From Pseudomonadota bacterium (lineage in GTDB: Bacteria > Myxococcota_A > Polyangia > Polyangiales > Polyangiaceae), in NCBI GenBank assembly GCA_023431345.1, contig JAEYWK010000074.1, positions 1-64,000 of the forward strand: a stretch of DNA of 64,000 bases, in the 5' to 3' direction. The notes under the pieces are model-generated. The model did not search any database, was not told the DNA's origin, and saw nothing but the letters and a program-made list of their open reading frames with translations. The first letter of the stretch is position 1; each line of letters begins with the position of its first letter. Positions 33,641-43,835 of the stretch are shown piece by piece. Made by a program: the position numbers and the translations under genes.

Positions 33641-34078
33641 ATGAAAGCACCGCCTCCCGGCTGGCCCCGGCTCACCGCCACTGTCTTCTACCGCGACCCG
33701 CACGCAGCCATCGACTGGATTTGCAGGGCGTTCGGCTTCGACGTTCGCCTCAAAGTGGAAGCCGATGACGGAAAGATCGCCTACTCCGAGCTGGTGTTCG
33801 GAGACGCGATGATCTCCGTCGGCGGCCTCGACGGCGACCGCGACTACCAGAAGCTCTTCCGCAGCCCTCTGGACACCGGCGGCGGCGTCACCCAGGCCCT
33901 CGCCCTGTACGTCGAGGACGTCGACGCGCACCACGAGCGCGCCGTCGCGGCGGGCGCCACGATCTTTCGGGCGCTCAAGACCGAAGACTACGGCGGCGAC
34001 TACTGGGCGGATCGCTCGTACGGCGCGGTGGACTTGGAAGGCCACCTCTGGTTCTTCAGTCAGCGCATGCGCGGGTGA
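33641..34078 (+). CDS. VOC-family (glyoxalase-like) protein
   Basis: A 145-residue vicinal oxygen chelate fold protein. TATVFYRDPHAAIDWICRAFGFDV is the usual first beta-alpha unit of PhnB/YdfO-like VOC proteins, YVEDVDAHHERAVAAGATIF is the second, and DRSYGAVDLEGHLWFFSQ closes the fold. These proteins often accompany an ArsR regulator and an AHSA1/SRPBCC protein. It is the first gene of that trio, with a 4-base overlap to the next. Enzymatic activity is unknown. Confidence 0.88.
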   Translation: MKAPPPGWPRLTATVFYRDPHAAIDWICRAFGFDVRLKVEADDGKIAYSELVFGDAMISVGGLDGDRDYQKLFRSPLDTGGGVTQALALYVEDVDAHHERAVAAGATIFRALKTEDYGGDYWADRSYGAVDLEGHLWFFSQRMRG

Positions 34079-34422
34079 GCGTGGCAAACCACCTGGATCG
34101 CACGCTGCTGGCGCTCGCAGATCCGATCCGGCGCGGGGTAGTGGACCTGCTTCGGCGTGAGCCCCGCCAAGCTGGGGAGCTCGCCGAGCTGCTCGACGTG
34201 AGTCGACCCGCGATGAGCCGGCACCTGCGCGTGCTTCGACAATCGGGCCTCGTCAGCGAGAGCAGCCCCGAGGAAGACGCGCGCGGTCGGCTGTACCGGC
34301 TCGAGCGCGCCCGCTTCGACGAGCTGCGTGCTTGGATCGACGAAGTCGAAGCCTTCTGGGGCGAGCAGTTGCAAGCCTTCAAAGCGCACGCCGAGCGGCG
34401 GGCCAAGAGCAAGAAGCCGTGA
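34075..34422 (+). CDS. ArsR-family transcriptional repressor
   Basis: A 115-residue winged-helix protein starting at GTG 34075 (GTG 34081 is also possible). LLALADPIRRGVVDLLRREP, QAGELAELLDVSRPAMSRHL then RVLRQSGLV is the standard ArsR helix-turn-helix. The metal-binding Cys motif (ELCVCDL) of the arsenic sensors is absent, which puts it in the SdpR-like group usually paired with SRPBCC proteins. It overlaps both neighbours and probably represses its own operon through the palindrome upstream of the VOC gene. Confidence 0.92.
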   Translation: MSVANHLDRTLLALADPIRRGVVDLLRREPRQAGELAELLDVSRPAMSRHLRVLRQSGLVSESSPEEDARGRLYRLERARFDELRAWIDEVEAFWGEQLQAFKAHAERRAKSKKP

Positions 34423-34928
34423 GCTCCGGTGAGCGAATCCCCGGCGATGAAGCGCGCGTGATGGTGCTCGTCGACCTGCCACCGGCGGAAGCGTTCCGCA
34501 TCTTCACCGAGGAAATCGACGCCTGGTGGCGCACGGGCCTGCGCTACCGCGTCGGCAAGGGCCGCAGCGTCGTACACCTGGAGCCCAAGTCGGGCGGCAA
34601 GCTCTTCGAGCGCTTCGAAACCGCGGCCGGGCCCAAGGTCGTCCAAACCGGCACGGTGCTCGCGTTCGAGCCGCCCACGCGCCTGCTGCTCGAATGGCGC
34701 GCCGTCAACTTCGCGCCGCAAGAGCGCACGGAGCTCGAGGTCACGTTCACGCCTGCTGCGAGCGGCACCCGCGTCTCCGTCCGCCACTGGGGCTTCGCCA
34801 AGCTGAGGCCGGACCACCCCGTCCGCCACGGCGCGGCGCCCTCCGCGTTCATCCGCGACCTGGCGCTCTGGTGGGGCAGCTTGATGTCCGCGCTGCGCGA
34901 GCACGTCGCCAGAAAGCGCGACAGCTAG
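34419..34928 (+). CDS. SRPBCC / AHSA1-family protein
   Basis: A 169-residue protein from a GTG that overlaps the arsR stop (GTGA). VMVLVDLPPAEAFRIFTEEI then DAWWRTG opens the helix-grip fold, followed by GKLFERFETAAGP, GTVLAFEPPTRLLLEWRAVN and ELEVTFTPAASGTRVSVRHW. The fold binds hydrophobic ligands in a deep pocket. ArsR-AHSA1 pairs are very common and the ligand is rarely known. Confidence 0.88.
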   Translation: MSSGERIPGDEARVMVLVDLPPAEAFRIFTEEIDAWWRTGLRYRVGKGRSVVHLEPKSGGKLFERFETAAGPKVVQTGTVLAFEPPTRLLLEWRAVNFAPQERTELEVTFTPAASGTRVSVRHWGFAKLRPDHPVRHGAAPSAFIRDLALWWGSLMSALREHVARKRDS

Positions 34929-35024
34929 CGGCGTGTCCCGGTGAGTTTGGGACGACTCGCGCGCGCCGGTCAGAGCCGCCGTCGTGCGGATGACGCGGTC
35001 GGGCGTTTCGGCTAAACGACGCTC

Positions 35025-35702
35025 ATGGTCGAGAAGGCGCTCCTGGCTTGGAGCAGCGGCAAGGATAGTGCTTGGGCGCTGCACGTGCTCAGGCAGCAGG
35101 GCGAGCTCGAGGTCGTGGGGCTCTTGACGACGGTGAACCAAGCGTTCGAACGCGTCGCGATGCACGCGGTGCGACGTGAGCTGCTGCACGCTCAGGCGGC
35201 GGCGGCGCGCTTGCCGCTGTTCGAGGTCGGCATTCCGTGGCCGTGCAGCAACGACCAATACGAGGCGGCCATGGCCGCCGCGGTGAGCTCAGCGCGCGCG
35301 CGCGGCGTGACGGTGATGGCGTTCGGCGACTTGTTCTTGGCCGACATCCGTGAGTATCGCGAGCAAAAGCTGGCTGGCACCGGGCTTCGACCGATTTTCC
35401 CGCTCTGGCAGCGACCAACGGCGGAGCTCGCCAAAACCATGATCGATGGCGGCTTGCGCGCCCGGCTGACCTGCGTCGATCCGCGGCAGATGCCGCGAGA
35501 GCTCGCGGGGCGCACGTTCGACGACGCGCTGCTCGCGGAGCTACCCGCCTCGGTCGATCCGTGCGGAGAGCGCGGCGAATTTCACACGTTCACGTACGCG
35601 GGACCAATGTTCGAGCGGCCCATCGACGTGCACGCGGGCGACGTCGTGGAGCGTGACGGCTTCGTGTTCGCCGACCTCACCCTCGCGGACGCGCCCTCCT
35701 GA
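35025..35702 (+). CDS. Dph6-like ATP pyrophosphatase (DUF71)
   Basis: A 225-residue protein with the PP-loop SSGKDSAWALHVL at residues 10-22 and the family-specific end GERGEFHTFTYAGPMFERPI. It belongs to the DUF71 family of ATP pyrophosphatases. The eukaryotic/archaeal member Dph6 amidates diphthine on elongation factor 2. Bacteria lack diphthamide, so the bacterial homologue must modify another substrate; roles linked to B12 salvage or nucleotides have been suggested. It stands alone. Confidence 0.87.
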   Translation: MVEKALLAWSSGKDSAWALHVLRQQGELEVVGLLTTVNQAFERVAMHAVRRELLHAQAAAARLPLFEVGIPWPCSNDQYEAAMAAAVSSARARGVTVMAFGDLFLADIREYREQKLAGTGLRPIFPLWQRPTAELAKTMIDGGLRARLTCVDPRQMPRELAGRTFDDALLAELPASVDPCGERGEFHTFTYAGPMFERPIDVHAGDVVERDGFVFADLTLADAPS

Positions 35703-35753
35703 GCGGCACGAAGCGCGTCGACTCGCGGCGGCACGACTGCAACGAGCTCCGGC

Positions 35754-36395
35754 TCAAGCCGAGTCGTGAATGGCGGCCCACAGAGTTTCCGCGGAGCAAA
35801 TCATCGTCGACACCGCGCCGAGCTCGATCACGTCACCTTCGGCGAGGTAACGGAGCTTGCGAGGCAGCAGCTGCTCGCCGTTCACGGCGGTTCGGTTGGT
35901 GCTGCCCGCGTCGGCTACGGCAAACTCTCGGTCGTCACGCAGCTCGAACCACGCTTGCAGCTTGGACACGCTGCCATCACGCAGCACGATGTCGCTGTTC
36001 ATGGCCCGGCCGACGCTGACGCGATCGGGCGAGATGCGATCGGCGCTCGCGCGCTTGCGCAGCGCGACCACGAAGTGCTTGCCCCGAGACAGCCTGTCCC
36101 GCACCAGCTGCGCGCGATCCGCGTCCGAACGGCGCGCGCTCGCCAAGAGCGACGCAACGGAGGCCTTATCGAGCGCTTCGGTATGATAATCGAGCCGCCT
36201 TGCGGGGGCCACGGCGCCGCCTTCCTCGGTGGCGCTGCTCAAGCCCGCGAGCACCTCGCCCCCCTCTTGCACGCTGATCAGCAGAAGCTGCGTTTCCGCG
36301 TACTCAGCCGCGAACGTGCTCTTACCGCGAGTGGAGACGGCCCGAGCCACCTCGACCGGAAAGAGCGCTTTCACCAGGTGGGTTTGAATAGCCAC
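35754..36395 (-). CDS. FHA-domain protein
   Basis: About 213 residues from a GTG at 36395; a GTG at 36416 would add seven residues. The first half (IQTHLVKALFPVEVARAV) is not recognised. The second half is an FHA domain: VSVGRAMNSDIVLRDGSVSK, then ELRDDREFAVADAGSTNRTAVNGEQ with the GR, S, and TN..NG residues that bind phosphothreonine. Such proteins read the output of the Ser/Thr kinases, several of which are encoded within 10 kb. Confidence 0.85.
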   Translation of the reverse strand: MAIQTHLVKALFPVEVARAVSTRGKSTFAAEYAETQLLLISVQEGGEVLAGLSSATEEGGAVAPARRLDYHTEALDKASVASLLASARRSDADRAQLVRDRLSRGKHFVVALRKRASADRISPDRVSVGRAMNSDIVLRDGSVSKLQAWFELRDDREFAVADAGSTNRTAVNGEQLLPRKLRYLAEGDVIELGAVSTMICSAETLWAAIHDSA

Positions 36396-36492
36396 GCCAA
36401 CTGCTGAGCCTAGCACAGGTAGCGGTCAGCGGTCAGCGCCTCGAGCGCGGTCAGCGCTGGAGCGCGGGGCGTTTCAGATGCTAGACGGCGGA

Positions 36493-37509
36493 TCAGTAGC
36501 TACCGACGAGCCGCAGGCCGCTGCCGGAGACGTTGAGGCCGACTCGCGCCTGGTCCCCCCGGTCACTCTTCGACGGACCGCTCAAAGTGAAATACAGTGA
36601 AACCCCGCCCGCCACGACCGCGGCAGCGGTGAGCGCGTCGCTCACCGTGAGCCACGTTTTTGCCTGGTTGCCCGCGGACTCCAGCTGCGCGGAGGTCACG
36701 TCACGCGCGTCACGCTTCTCGTCCAGATCATCGGCGGCCTTGTTGCCCACGATGCCGGTGGTGATGGCGCCTGCGGCGAGGCCGCCCGTCACCGCCCAGC
36801 CCACCCACATCGCGGTCCTGGAGCGCGGCGCCGCGATCGGCTTGGGCGTCTCCGCGAGCGCCGCTGCGGGCGCGGTCATCGTCGCCAGCGCTTCCAGCGT
36901 GGCGGACAGCTCTCCCTCGTCGCTGCCCGCGAGCGTGCGCCGCACCGTTTGGGTTTGAAAGCCGGTCTTTCGTAGCTCGATGTTGTGCTCACCCGCGTTG
37001 AGGAGCAGCGGCTCCGCCAAGGGCGTCACCCCGACGCCCTCGCCATCGACGAGGATCTGAACGCCTTCGGGGCTCACGTCGACCTTGAGCGTGGCCGTTC
37101 GGTTGCCCAGCATCTCGAGGTCACCCTTCACGGCTTGCTCGCGATCCGCCTTGATCTGCCCCGCGCCTTCGCGCAGGTAGCGCTCGAGCGCGACCCGGGC
37201 GCGCGCGTAGTCCCCCAGCTGGATGCGAACCTGCCCGATGTTGTAGAGCACGCGGTAATCCGGCACGAGCTCGTAGGTGCGCTCGAACTCGATGACGGCT
37301 AGTCGATACTCGCCCTCCGCGTAAAACTTCAAACCGCGGTCGTAGCGCCGGCCTGCTTCATCGACGGAAGCCGCGTCCGGCGCCGCCTTTGCTGCATCTG
37401 CGGGCGCGGCCGCCGCGGGGTCTGCCGCCAAGGACGCTTGAGAGGCGACGCCCACCGCGACAGCGAGCGACAGAGCGGACACGTTTCGGTGGAGCGAAGA
37501 ATTGATCAT
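36493..37509 (-). CDS. TPR/PEGA-domain exported protein, kinase-coupled
   Basis: A 338-residue protein. The signal peptide ends near residue 30 (SQASLAADPA). TPR-like helices follow (ASVDEAGRRYDRGLKFYAEG, EFERTYELVPDYRVLYNIGQ), then a PEGA domain (LKVDVSPEGVQILVDGEGVG, LNAGEHNIELRKTGF). Two hydrophobic segments (about 232-255 and 290-308) would anchor it. PEGA domains probably bind surface carbohydrates. Its ATG overlaps the stop of the Ser/Thr kinase gene (ATGA), so the two are made together and the protein may be the kinase's partner or target. Confidence 0.85.
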   Translation of the reverse strand: MINSSLHRNVSALSLAVAVGVASQASLAADPAAAAPADAAKAAPDAASVDEAGRRYDRGLKFYAEGEYRLAVIEFERTYELVPDYRVLYNIGQVRIQLGDYARARVALERYLREGAGQIKADREQAVKGDLEMLGNRTATLKVDVSPEGVQILVDGEGVGVTPLAEPLLLNAGEHNIELRKTGFQTQTVRRTLAGSDEGELSATLEALATMTAPAAALAETPKPIAAPRSRTAMWVGWAVTGGLAAGAITTGIVGNKAADDLDEKRDARDVTSAQLESAGNQAKTWLTVSDALTAAAVVAGGVSLYFTLSGPSKSDRGDQARVGLNVSGSGLRLVGSY

Positions 37510-39026
37510 GGCTTCTTGGCAAACGGGTTATCGGCGTCGAGCGAGCGCGGCGCCTTCTCGACCACGGTGGGGAGCTCTCCGGGCGCGCGAGTGGGAGCCA
37601 CGGACACGGGCGCTGGCTCCGCCACTTTGGCAGGCGCAGCGGGCCGCACCGCGACCGACTTCGTTCGCGCGCCGCTGCGCGCTGATTTACGGCCGGCGTC
37701 ATCCGGCTCGGTCGCTTCCTCGGCCTGCTGGCTCGGCGCCCCCGCGACGCGGATGTCCGCCATGCTGACGGAGGGCGCGATGGGCGCGACGGGCGCGACG
37801 GCGGTGCTCGCAGCAACCTGCGCCTCGGTCGATGGCCCCGCCGCGGGGCCGTGCGCGCTGCTGGAGCTCCTGTTCGCGACCAACGCCGCGACGCCGCCGA
37901 CCACCACCAAACCCATCATCAACGCCAACGACAAGCGCCCCTTCCTGGCCGGGCTCGCGCCCGACTGAGCCATGCCCAGCTGGGTGCTCGGCGTTTGCTC
38001 GATCTCGACGCCGCTGTCGGTCACGGGCTCACCGGCGTCGAGCTTGCGCACCATCTCGGCGACCGCGACCGAGCGCTCCTTGATGCGGTCGCCCAGGAGC
38101 TCGCGCAGCAGCGTCGCCACGTTCGACTCCGTCACGACCGCGCGCGTCGTGGCCATCCATGACTCGAGCGCGTAGCCGAGCTCTTCCGCCGTTTGGTAGC
38201 GATCCGCGGGCGCTTTTGCCAGCGCCTTGAGCACGATCTGCTCGAGGCCGGGCGGGTAGCTCGGATCCAAATCACTGGGCTTGGTGAGCGGCTGCTCGAG
38301 TAGCGAGTACAGCGTCGCCAGCGCGTCGGTGCCGTGAAACGGGCGCTTGCCGAGCGTCGCCTCGTAGAGCACGCAGCCGAGCGCGAAGATGTCCGCGCGC
38401 CGATCGAACTCCTTGAGCGTGACCTGCTCGGGAGCCATGTAGCTGAGCTTGCCCTTCAGCTCACCCGTGCGAGTGGCTTCTTGCAGCTGACCGCGCGCCT
38501 TGGCGACGCCGAAGTCCGCCAGCTTCACCTGGCCGGAGGTCGAAAATAAAATGTTCTGCGGAGAGACGTCGCGGTGCACGACGCCGAGCAGCTGCCCGTC
38601 TTCGCCCGTCAGCTCGTGCGCGGCGTGGAGACCGGCGCACACCCCCGCGATGATGCGCGCCGCGAGCTGAGGCCCAATCCTCTCGCCCGGCGCGGCGTCG
38701 AGCAGCTCGCGCAGTGAGCCGGCATCGGACCAGTCCATGACCAGGTACACCACGCTGTCTTGAGTTTCGACCGCGTGGATGATGCAGACGTTCGGGTGAC
38801 GAAGGCTCGACGCGATGTGCGCTTCATCGAGCAGCGCAGTCCAAAACTGCCGATTCGGAGAGCTATGCGCGAGCGCGGTCTTGATCGCAACGAAGCGCGC
38901 GAATGGCCCTGCCTCTTTCTCACGCGCAACCCAGACGCGGCCCATTCCGCCCTGCCCAATCGGCAGGAGCAGCTGGTAAGCCCCGAGGCTATCGCCGGGG
39001 TTGAGGATGCTGGTGGCCTGAGGCAT
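37506..39026 (-). CDS. Ser/Thr protein kinase with transmembrane tail
   Basis: A 506-residue Hanks-type kinase from the ATG at 39026. It has a Gly loop GQGGMGRVW, catalytic Lys in FVAIKTAL, HRDVSPQNIL with the catalytic Asp, DFGVAKA, MAPEQ and the RADIFALGCVLYEA helix. The HRDxSPQN form is characteristic of myxobacterial kinases. A basic patch precedes a membrane helix (LSLALMMGLVVVGGVAALVA, about residue 410). The extracytoplasmic part is Ala/Pro-rich and ends NPFAKKP. It is co-translated with a PEGA/TPR protein. Confidence 0.94.
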   Translation of the reverse strand: MPQATSILNPGDSLGAYQLLLPIGQGGMGRVWVAREKEAGPFARFVAIKTALAHSSPNRQFWTALLDEAHIASSLRHPNVCIIHAVETQDSVVYLVMDWSDAGSLRELLDAAPGERIGPQLAARIIAGVCAGLHAAHELTGEDGQLLGVVHRDVSPQNILFSTSGQVKLADFGVAKARGQLQEATRTGELKGKLSYMAPEQVTLKEFDRRADIFALGCVLYEATLGKRPFHGTDALATLYSLLEQPLTKPSDLDPSYPPGLEQIVLKALAKAPADRYQTAEELGYALESWMATTRAVVTESNVATLLRELLGDRIKERSVAVAEMVRKLDAGEPVTDSGVEIEQTPSTQLGMAQSGASPARKGRLSLALMMGLVVVGGVAALVANRSSSSAHGPAAGPSTEAQVAASTAVAPVAPIAPSVSMADIRVAGAPSQQAEEATEPDDAGRKSARSGARTKSVAVRPAAPAKVAEPAPVSVAPTRAPGELPTVVEKAPRSLDADNPFAKKP

Positions 39027-39049
39027 TGACGGTGGCGTGGTGAGGCGCG

Positions 39050-39109
39050 AACCTGCGTCGCTCACTCCCCAGAGTACAGGGAACGACGACGCAGGTTCTG
39101 CGTTTTTTT
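39050..39109 (+). repeat. 11-bp inverted repeat followed by a T7 run
   Basis: AACCTGCGTCG (39050-39060) pairs with CGACGCAGGTT (39087-39097), and seven T follow at 39103-39109 on the plus strand. It looks like an intrinsic terminator for plus-strand transcription, yet both flanking genes (protease and kinase) are on the minus strand. It lies just upstream of the kinase start, so a regulatory role or termination of antisense transcripts is possible. Confidence 0.4.
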
Positions 39110-39177
39110 CGACTCCTGTCAGTGCAGACAATCTGACGCTGAGGCCTGTCGGCGGGTGTGGGTTACGTTCACACTCC

Positions 39178-40596
39178 TTACTGAAAGCACGCCTCGTACG
39201 CGGCCATCTCGTCCACGCACGACGGCGGGCTACTGAAGTTGCACAGGTCCTCCGTGGGCAGCGCCGCCATGCAGCGGTTCAAGTCGGTCCATGGCGCGAG
39301 GCACTGGGGAAGCTCTTGCGAGAAGAAGCCGATGTTGCTGGTGCAGTCGGTCATGCAATCACCGAAGTCGAAGCCGCACGCATCGAGCCGTCGGCACACC
39401 TTGGCGCACGAAACCTCGGGTGACGCCGCATCGCAGCGCGGCGAGCGTGACGTCGCCACCGCTCGCTCTTTACCGCCGCGGCAATGGTCGCCGGCGAGCA
39501 GCTCGTACTCGACCCGATCGCGCTTGTCGAAGCTCACGAAGAAGTCCCAGGCGTGCTGACCAGGCAGAAAATGCGTCGGCCGTACGCCCGCATCGTCCTC
39601 GGCTAGCTTGTTGTTTCGGCCGTGGGGAATGTCCACCGAGACCGCGTTCTTGTTGTCGTAGCCGAAGAACGCGGTGTACGAGCCATCGTCTTCGCGATCG
39701 ACGCAGCGTAGCTCCGGCTCGACCGGAAGAGCCCCGCCCTTCTCGATCGCGTCATCGAAGTAATCGAGGAACGGCTCGACGCGGGTGGCCATCGAATAGC
39801 CCTCACAGGACAAGCCCGTGAAGAAGTTGATGGCGGCGACCTGCTGCTTGTTGCCGCGCTTAACGAAGTACGGCGCGCCCGAGTCACCGGCGCAGGTATT
39901 CGACTCCGGAGCGCGTCCGTCGAACTTGGCGAGGCGAGCCCGAATGGTCGGGTCGAATAAGCCGTTGTTCGGGTCGGCAGGCACGAAGTCCGCGACCGTC
40001 GGCGAGCCCAGGAACGGCACCTTGGCCGTGCGCAGGATGCCGACGCCCTCGAACTGGCTGAGGTCGGGGGCGAGCGCACGCGAGGCGCCCCAGCCCGTCA
40101 CCGTGAGCGCCGTGCCGACGTCTTGCTTCTTCAGCGCCACGCGCGAAAGCTCGGCCGGCTTCATCGGCAGCGCGCGCGGGGTGTACACGGCCGCGAGGTC
40201 CGGGAAGTGCAGGTCGGGTACGTAGTCGGGGTGCTGAGCCCAGCTCTCGGCGACGGCCCAAGGTCGAGCCGGGTCGTCGTCGTTGACGAAGTCAGCCTGG
40301 TCCGTGACGACGTCGTCGCCATAATAGACGATGGTGCGCTCGACGATATCGGCCACGCAGTGCGCGGCCGTGATCACCACGCGGGGAGCCACGACGACGC
40401 CTGAACAATAGCGGTGCCCACCGAAGATGGTCAGGCCGACCACCGCTACCACCGCCTCGGCTCCTTCCTCTCGATCAGCGCGCACGATCTCGGCCGTGCT
40501 CTCATCGACGCCCTCGTCGATGCTCAGCGGTTCTCCCCCCGCACACCCCACGACACAGCTCATGAGCGTCATGGCCACGCCGAATCGCTTCTTCAT
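39178..40596 (-). CDS. trypsin-like serine protease lipoprotein
   Basis: A 472-residue secreted S1-family protease. The lipoprotein signal ends at CVVGC (Cys18). The catalytic triad is visible: His in VVITAAHCVA, Asp in LHFPDLAAVY and Ser in NTCAGDSGAPYFV. GHRYCSGVVVAP and TVTGWGASRAL are standard trypsin landmarks. After about residue 270 there is a C-terminal extension of about 200 residues, ending in a Cys-rich region (AKVCRRLDACGFDFGDCMTD). It sits on the outer surface or is released, fitting a predatory or saprophytic lifestyle. Confidence 0.9.
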   Translation of the reverse strand: MKKRFGVAMTLMSCVVGCAGGEPLSIDEGVDESTAEIVRADREEGAEAVVAVVGLTIFGGHRYCSGVVVAPRVVITAAHCVADIVERTIVYYGDDVVTDQADFVNDDDPARPWAVAESWAQHPDYVPDLHFPDLAAVYTPRALPMKPAELSRVALKKQDVGTALTVTGWGASRALAPDLSQFEGVGILRTAKVPFLGSPTVADFVPADPNNGLFDPTIRARLAKFDGRAPESNTCAGDSGAPYFVKRGNKQQVAAINFFTGLSCEGYSMATRVEPFLDYFDDAIEKGGALPVEPELRCVDREDDGSYTAFFGYDNKNAVSVDIPHGRNNKLAEDDAGVRPTHFLPGQHAWDFFVSFDKRDRVEYELLAGDHCRGGKERAVATSRSPRCDAASPEVSCAKVCRRLDACGFDFGDCMTDCTSNIGFFSQELPQCLAPWTDLNRCMAALPTEDLCNFSSPPSCVDEMAAYEACFQ

Positions 40597-40695
40597 GTGA
40601 GATCAACCGTCCTTTTCGCTGCGCGCCGGTTTTGCACAACTGACTGCACGACGCGCGATGCCAGCTGACAAAGCACGCAGCGTGCCAGCGGAATT

Positions 40696-42048
40696 TTAGC
40701 GTGTAGCCCAATAGGCGACGACGGCCGCCAGCAGAACGAAAGCAACTACCCACGGCCAGCGCGCGCTACGAAGCGGCGGCAGCGTGGAGGTCGAGGGCGG
40801 CGCGGCGGCGCGTTGCGATTCCGGATGCAGTGATCGACTCATGAGCGAGCCGCTCGCTGAAGAGAGACGCGGCTTCGAATCCGCGACCTGGGCCGTGGGC
40901 GTGTCGGTAATTTCGAGCTCGGGCAAGAGCTGGAACGCGATCTTTTCCGGGATCACGCGGGAGGTCGTCAAAAGCGCGTCGATTACCGTGCGCTTTTCAC
41001 GCGTCAGGCGCTGCGAGACGACGGCCGCCACTTGCGGGTGCGTGACGGGCGCCGCCAGCGTCTGCAGCCATTCTTCGATCGCGATTCGCATCTCCTCGGC
41101 CGTTTGGTAGCGATCGCCGGGGGAGATGGCCAGAGCTTTGCGGATGATCGCCTCGAGCCCCAACGGGTAGTCTTCGCGCAACTCACTCGGAGGCGCGTAC
41201 TTGCCTTGGACGATCTTGCCGAGCGCGGTGGCGCCGCCGCCGAACGGGCGTTGACCGGTGGTAGCGACATAGAGCAGGCAGCCGAGCGAGTAGATGTCTG
41301 CGCGCCGGTCGACGGCGCCGCCGCGGATCTGCTCGGGGGCGATATAGGCGAACTTGCCCTTGATTTCACCGGTTTGGGTGCGGGCGTGCAGCTGATGACG
41401 AGCCTTCGCGATGCCGAAATCGCTAACTTTGGAGTGCCCGTGGATCGAGACCAGGATGTTCTGCGGGGAAATATCGCGGTGAACGATGTTGAGCGGCAGG
41501 CCGTCCGGGCCGATGGCTTCGTGCGCCGCATGAAGGCCAGCGCATGCGTCGGCCAGTATGCGGGCCGCGATGCCGTCGGGCAGCGCTTGCTTGGTGCCCT
41601 GAACCAGCCCGTTGAGCGTATCCCCTGGAACCCATTCCAGGACCATGAACAGCAGGTCTTGGTGCTTGCCGAGCTCGAGGATCTCACACACGTTCGGGTG
41701 ATGGACCGCGGAGGCGATCATGGCCTCGTCGATGAACATGCGCGCGTACTGATCGTCGGAGGCGAACTTGGGCAGCACGAGCTTGATCACGACCGTTCGC
41801 GAGATGCCCTTCTCCGGCTTTGCGGCCCAAACCTGGGCCATGCCGCCCTCGGCGAGCGGCATCAATAAGCGGTAGCGCCCGACGATTTGCTGCGGCTTGG
41901 CGAGCGCGGTCGGCCCGACGTCGGCCTCGGGCACGGAGGCGCCGCGCGTGGGCGCCTTGACGACGCGCTCGCTCGCCGCGTCGGCGGCGCCAGCCTGTGT
42001 AGGACGCAGCGTTGAAAGCGCGTCGTCTTTCTGCCGTTGGGCAACCAT
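40696..42048 (-). CDS. Ser/Thr protein kinase, tail-anchored
   Basis: A 450-residue kinase. It has a Gly loop AEGGMAQVW, Lys in TVVIKLVLP, EWVPGDTL hinge, HRDISPQNILVS, DFGIAKA, IAPEQ and RADIYSLGCLLYVA. The protein ends with a single hydrophobic helix (WPWVVAFVLLAAVVAYWATR), so the whole enzyme faces the cytoplasm with no external sensor. It diverges from the FHA-sigma-54 activator gene. Since FHA domains bind phosphothreonine, the activator is a natural substrate or reader of this kinase. Confidence 0.94.
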   Translation of the reverse strand: MVAQRQKDDALSTLRPTQAGAADAASERVVKAPTRGASVPEADVGPTALAKPQQIVGRYRLLMPLAEGGMAQVWAAKPEKGISRTVVIKLVLPKFASDDQYARMFIDEAMIASAVHHPNVCEILELGKHQDLLFMVLEWVPGDTLNGLVQGTKQALPDGIAARILADACAGLHAAHEAIGPDGLPLNIVHRDISPQNILVSIHGHSKVSDFGIAKARHQLHARTQTGEIKGKFAYIAPEQIRGGAVDRRADIYSLGCLLYVATTGQRPFGGGATALGKIVQGKYAPPSELREDYPLGLEAIIRKALAISPGDRYQTAEEMRIAIEEWLQTLAAPVTHPQVAAVVSQRLTREKRTVIDALLTTSRVIPEKIAFQLLPELEITDTPTAQVADSKPRLSSASGSLMSRSLHPESQRAAAPPSTSTLPPLRSARWPWVVAFVLLAAVVAYWATR

Positions 42049-42243
42049 CCTTACTCGTTACTCGCCCGTTGAGACTATGCCGTCCATTCCCTAGTCGATA
42101 GTGGGGGCGAAGGTTTTGTTTTTTGGACCAGTTTCCAGACCCGGGGTCCCCTGGCAAAAATGACCGGAATCGTGTGCGGGCGACGGGGCGTCTGTAGTGC
42201 GCCTGCCGCGCATGTGCTCCTACCCCACCCGCGCTTTTCCTGT

Positions 42244-42309
42244 TTGCACTTCGCGCACAGTTTGCACGATCCGTGTAGTGTTGCACAACGGGTCGTCCTT
42301 CGAGTGCAA
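42244..42309. repeat. cluster of TTGCAC motifs upstream of the FHA-sigma-54 activator
   Basis: TTGCAC occurs at 42244, 42262 and 42281 in direct orientation, 18 and 19 bases apart, and once inverted (GTGCAA) at 42304-42309, all in the 263-base divergent region between the kinase and the activator genes. The same motif as TTGCACAAC is found upstream of the protease at 40632-40640 and, inverted, at 52050-52058 upstream of the discoidin-domain gene. It is a candidate operator shared by these genes. Confidence 0.4.
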
Positions 42310-42311
42310 GG

Positions 42312-43834
<1,523 letters not shown>

Positions 43835-43835
<1 letters not shown>

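Noticed and set aside
42049..42311. sigma-54 promoter for the FHA activator operon
   Set aside because: TGGCAAAAATGACC near 42150 has the -24 half, but the GC of the -12 half is not at the required spacing.
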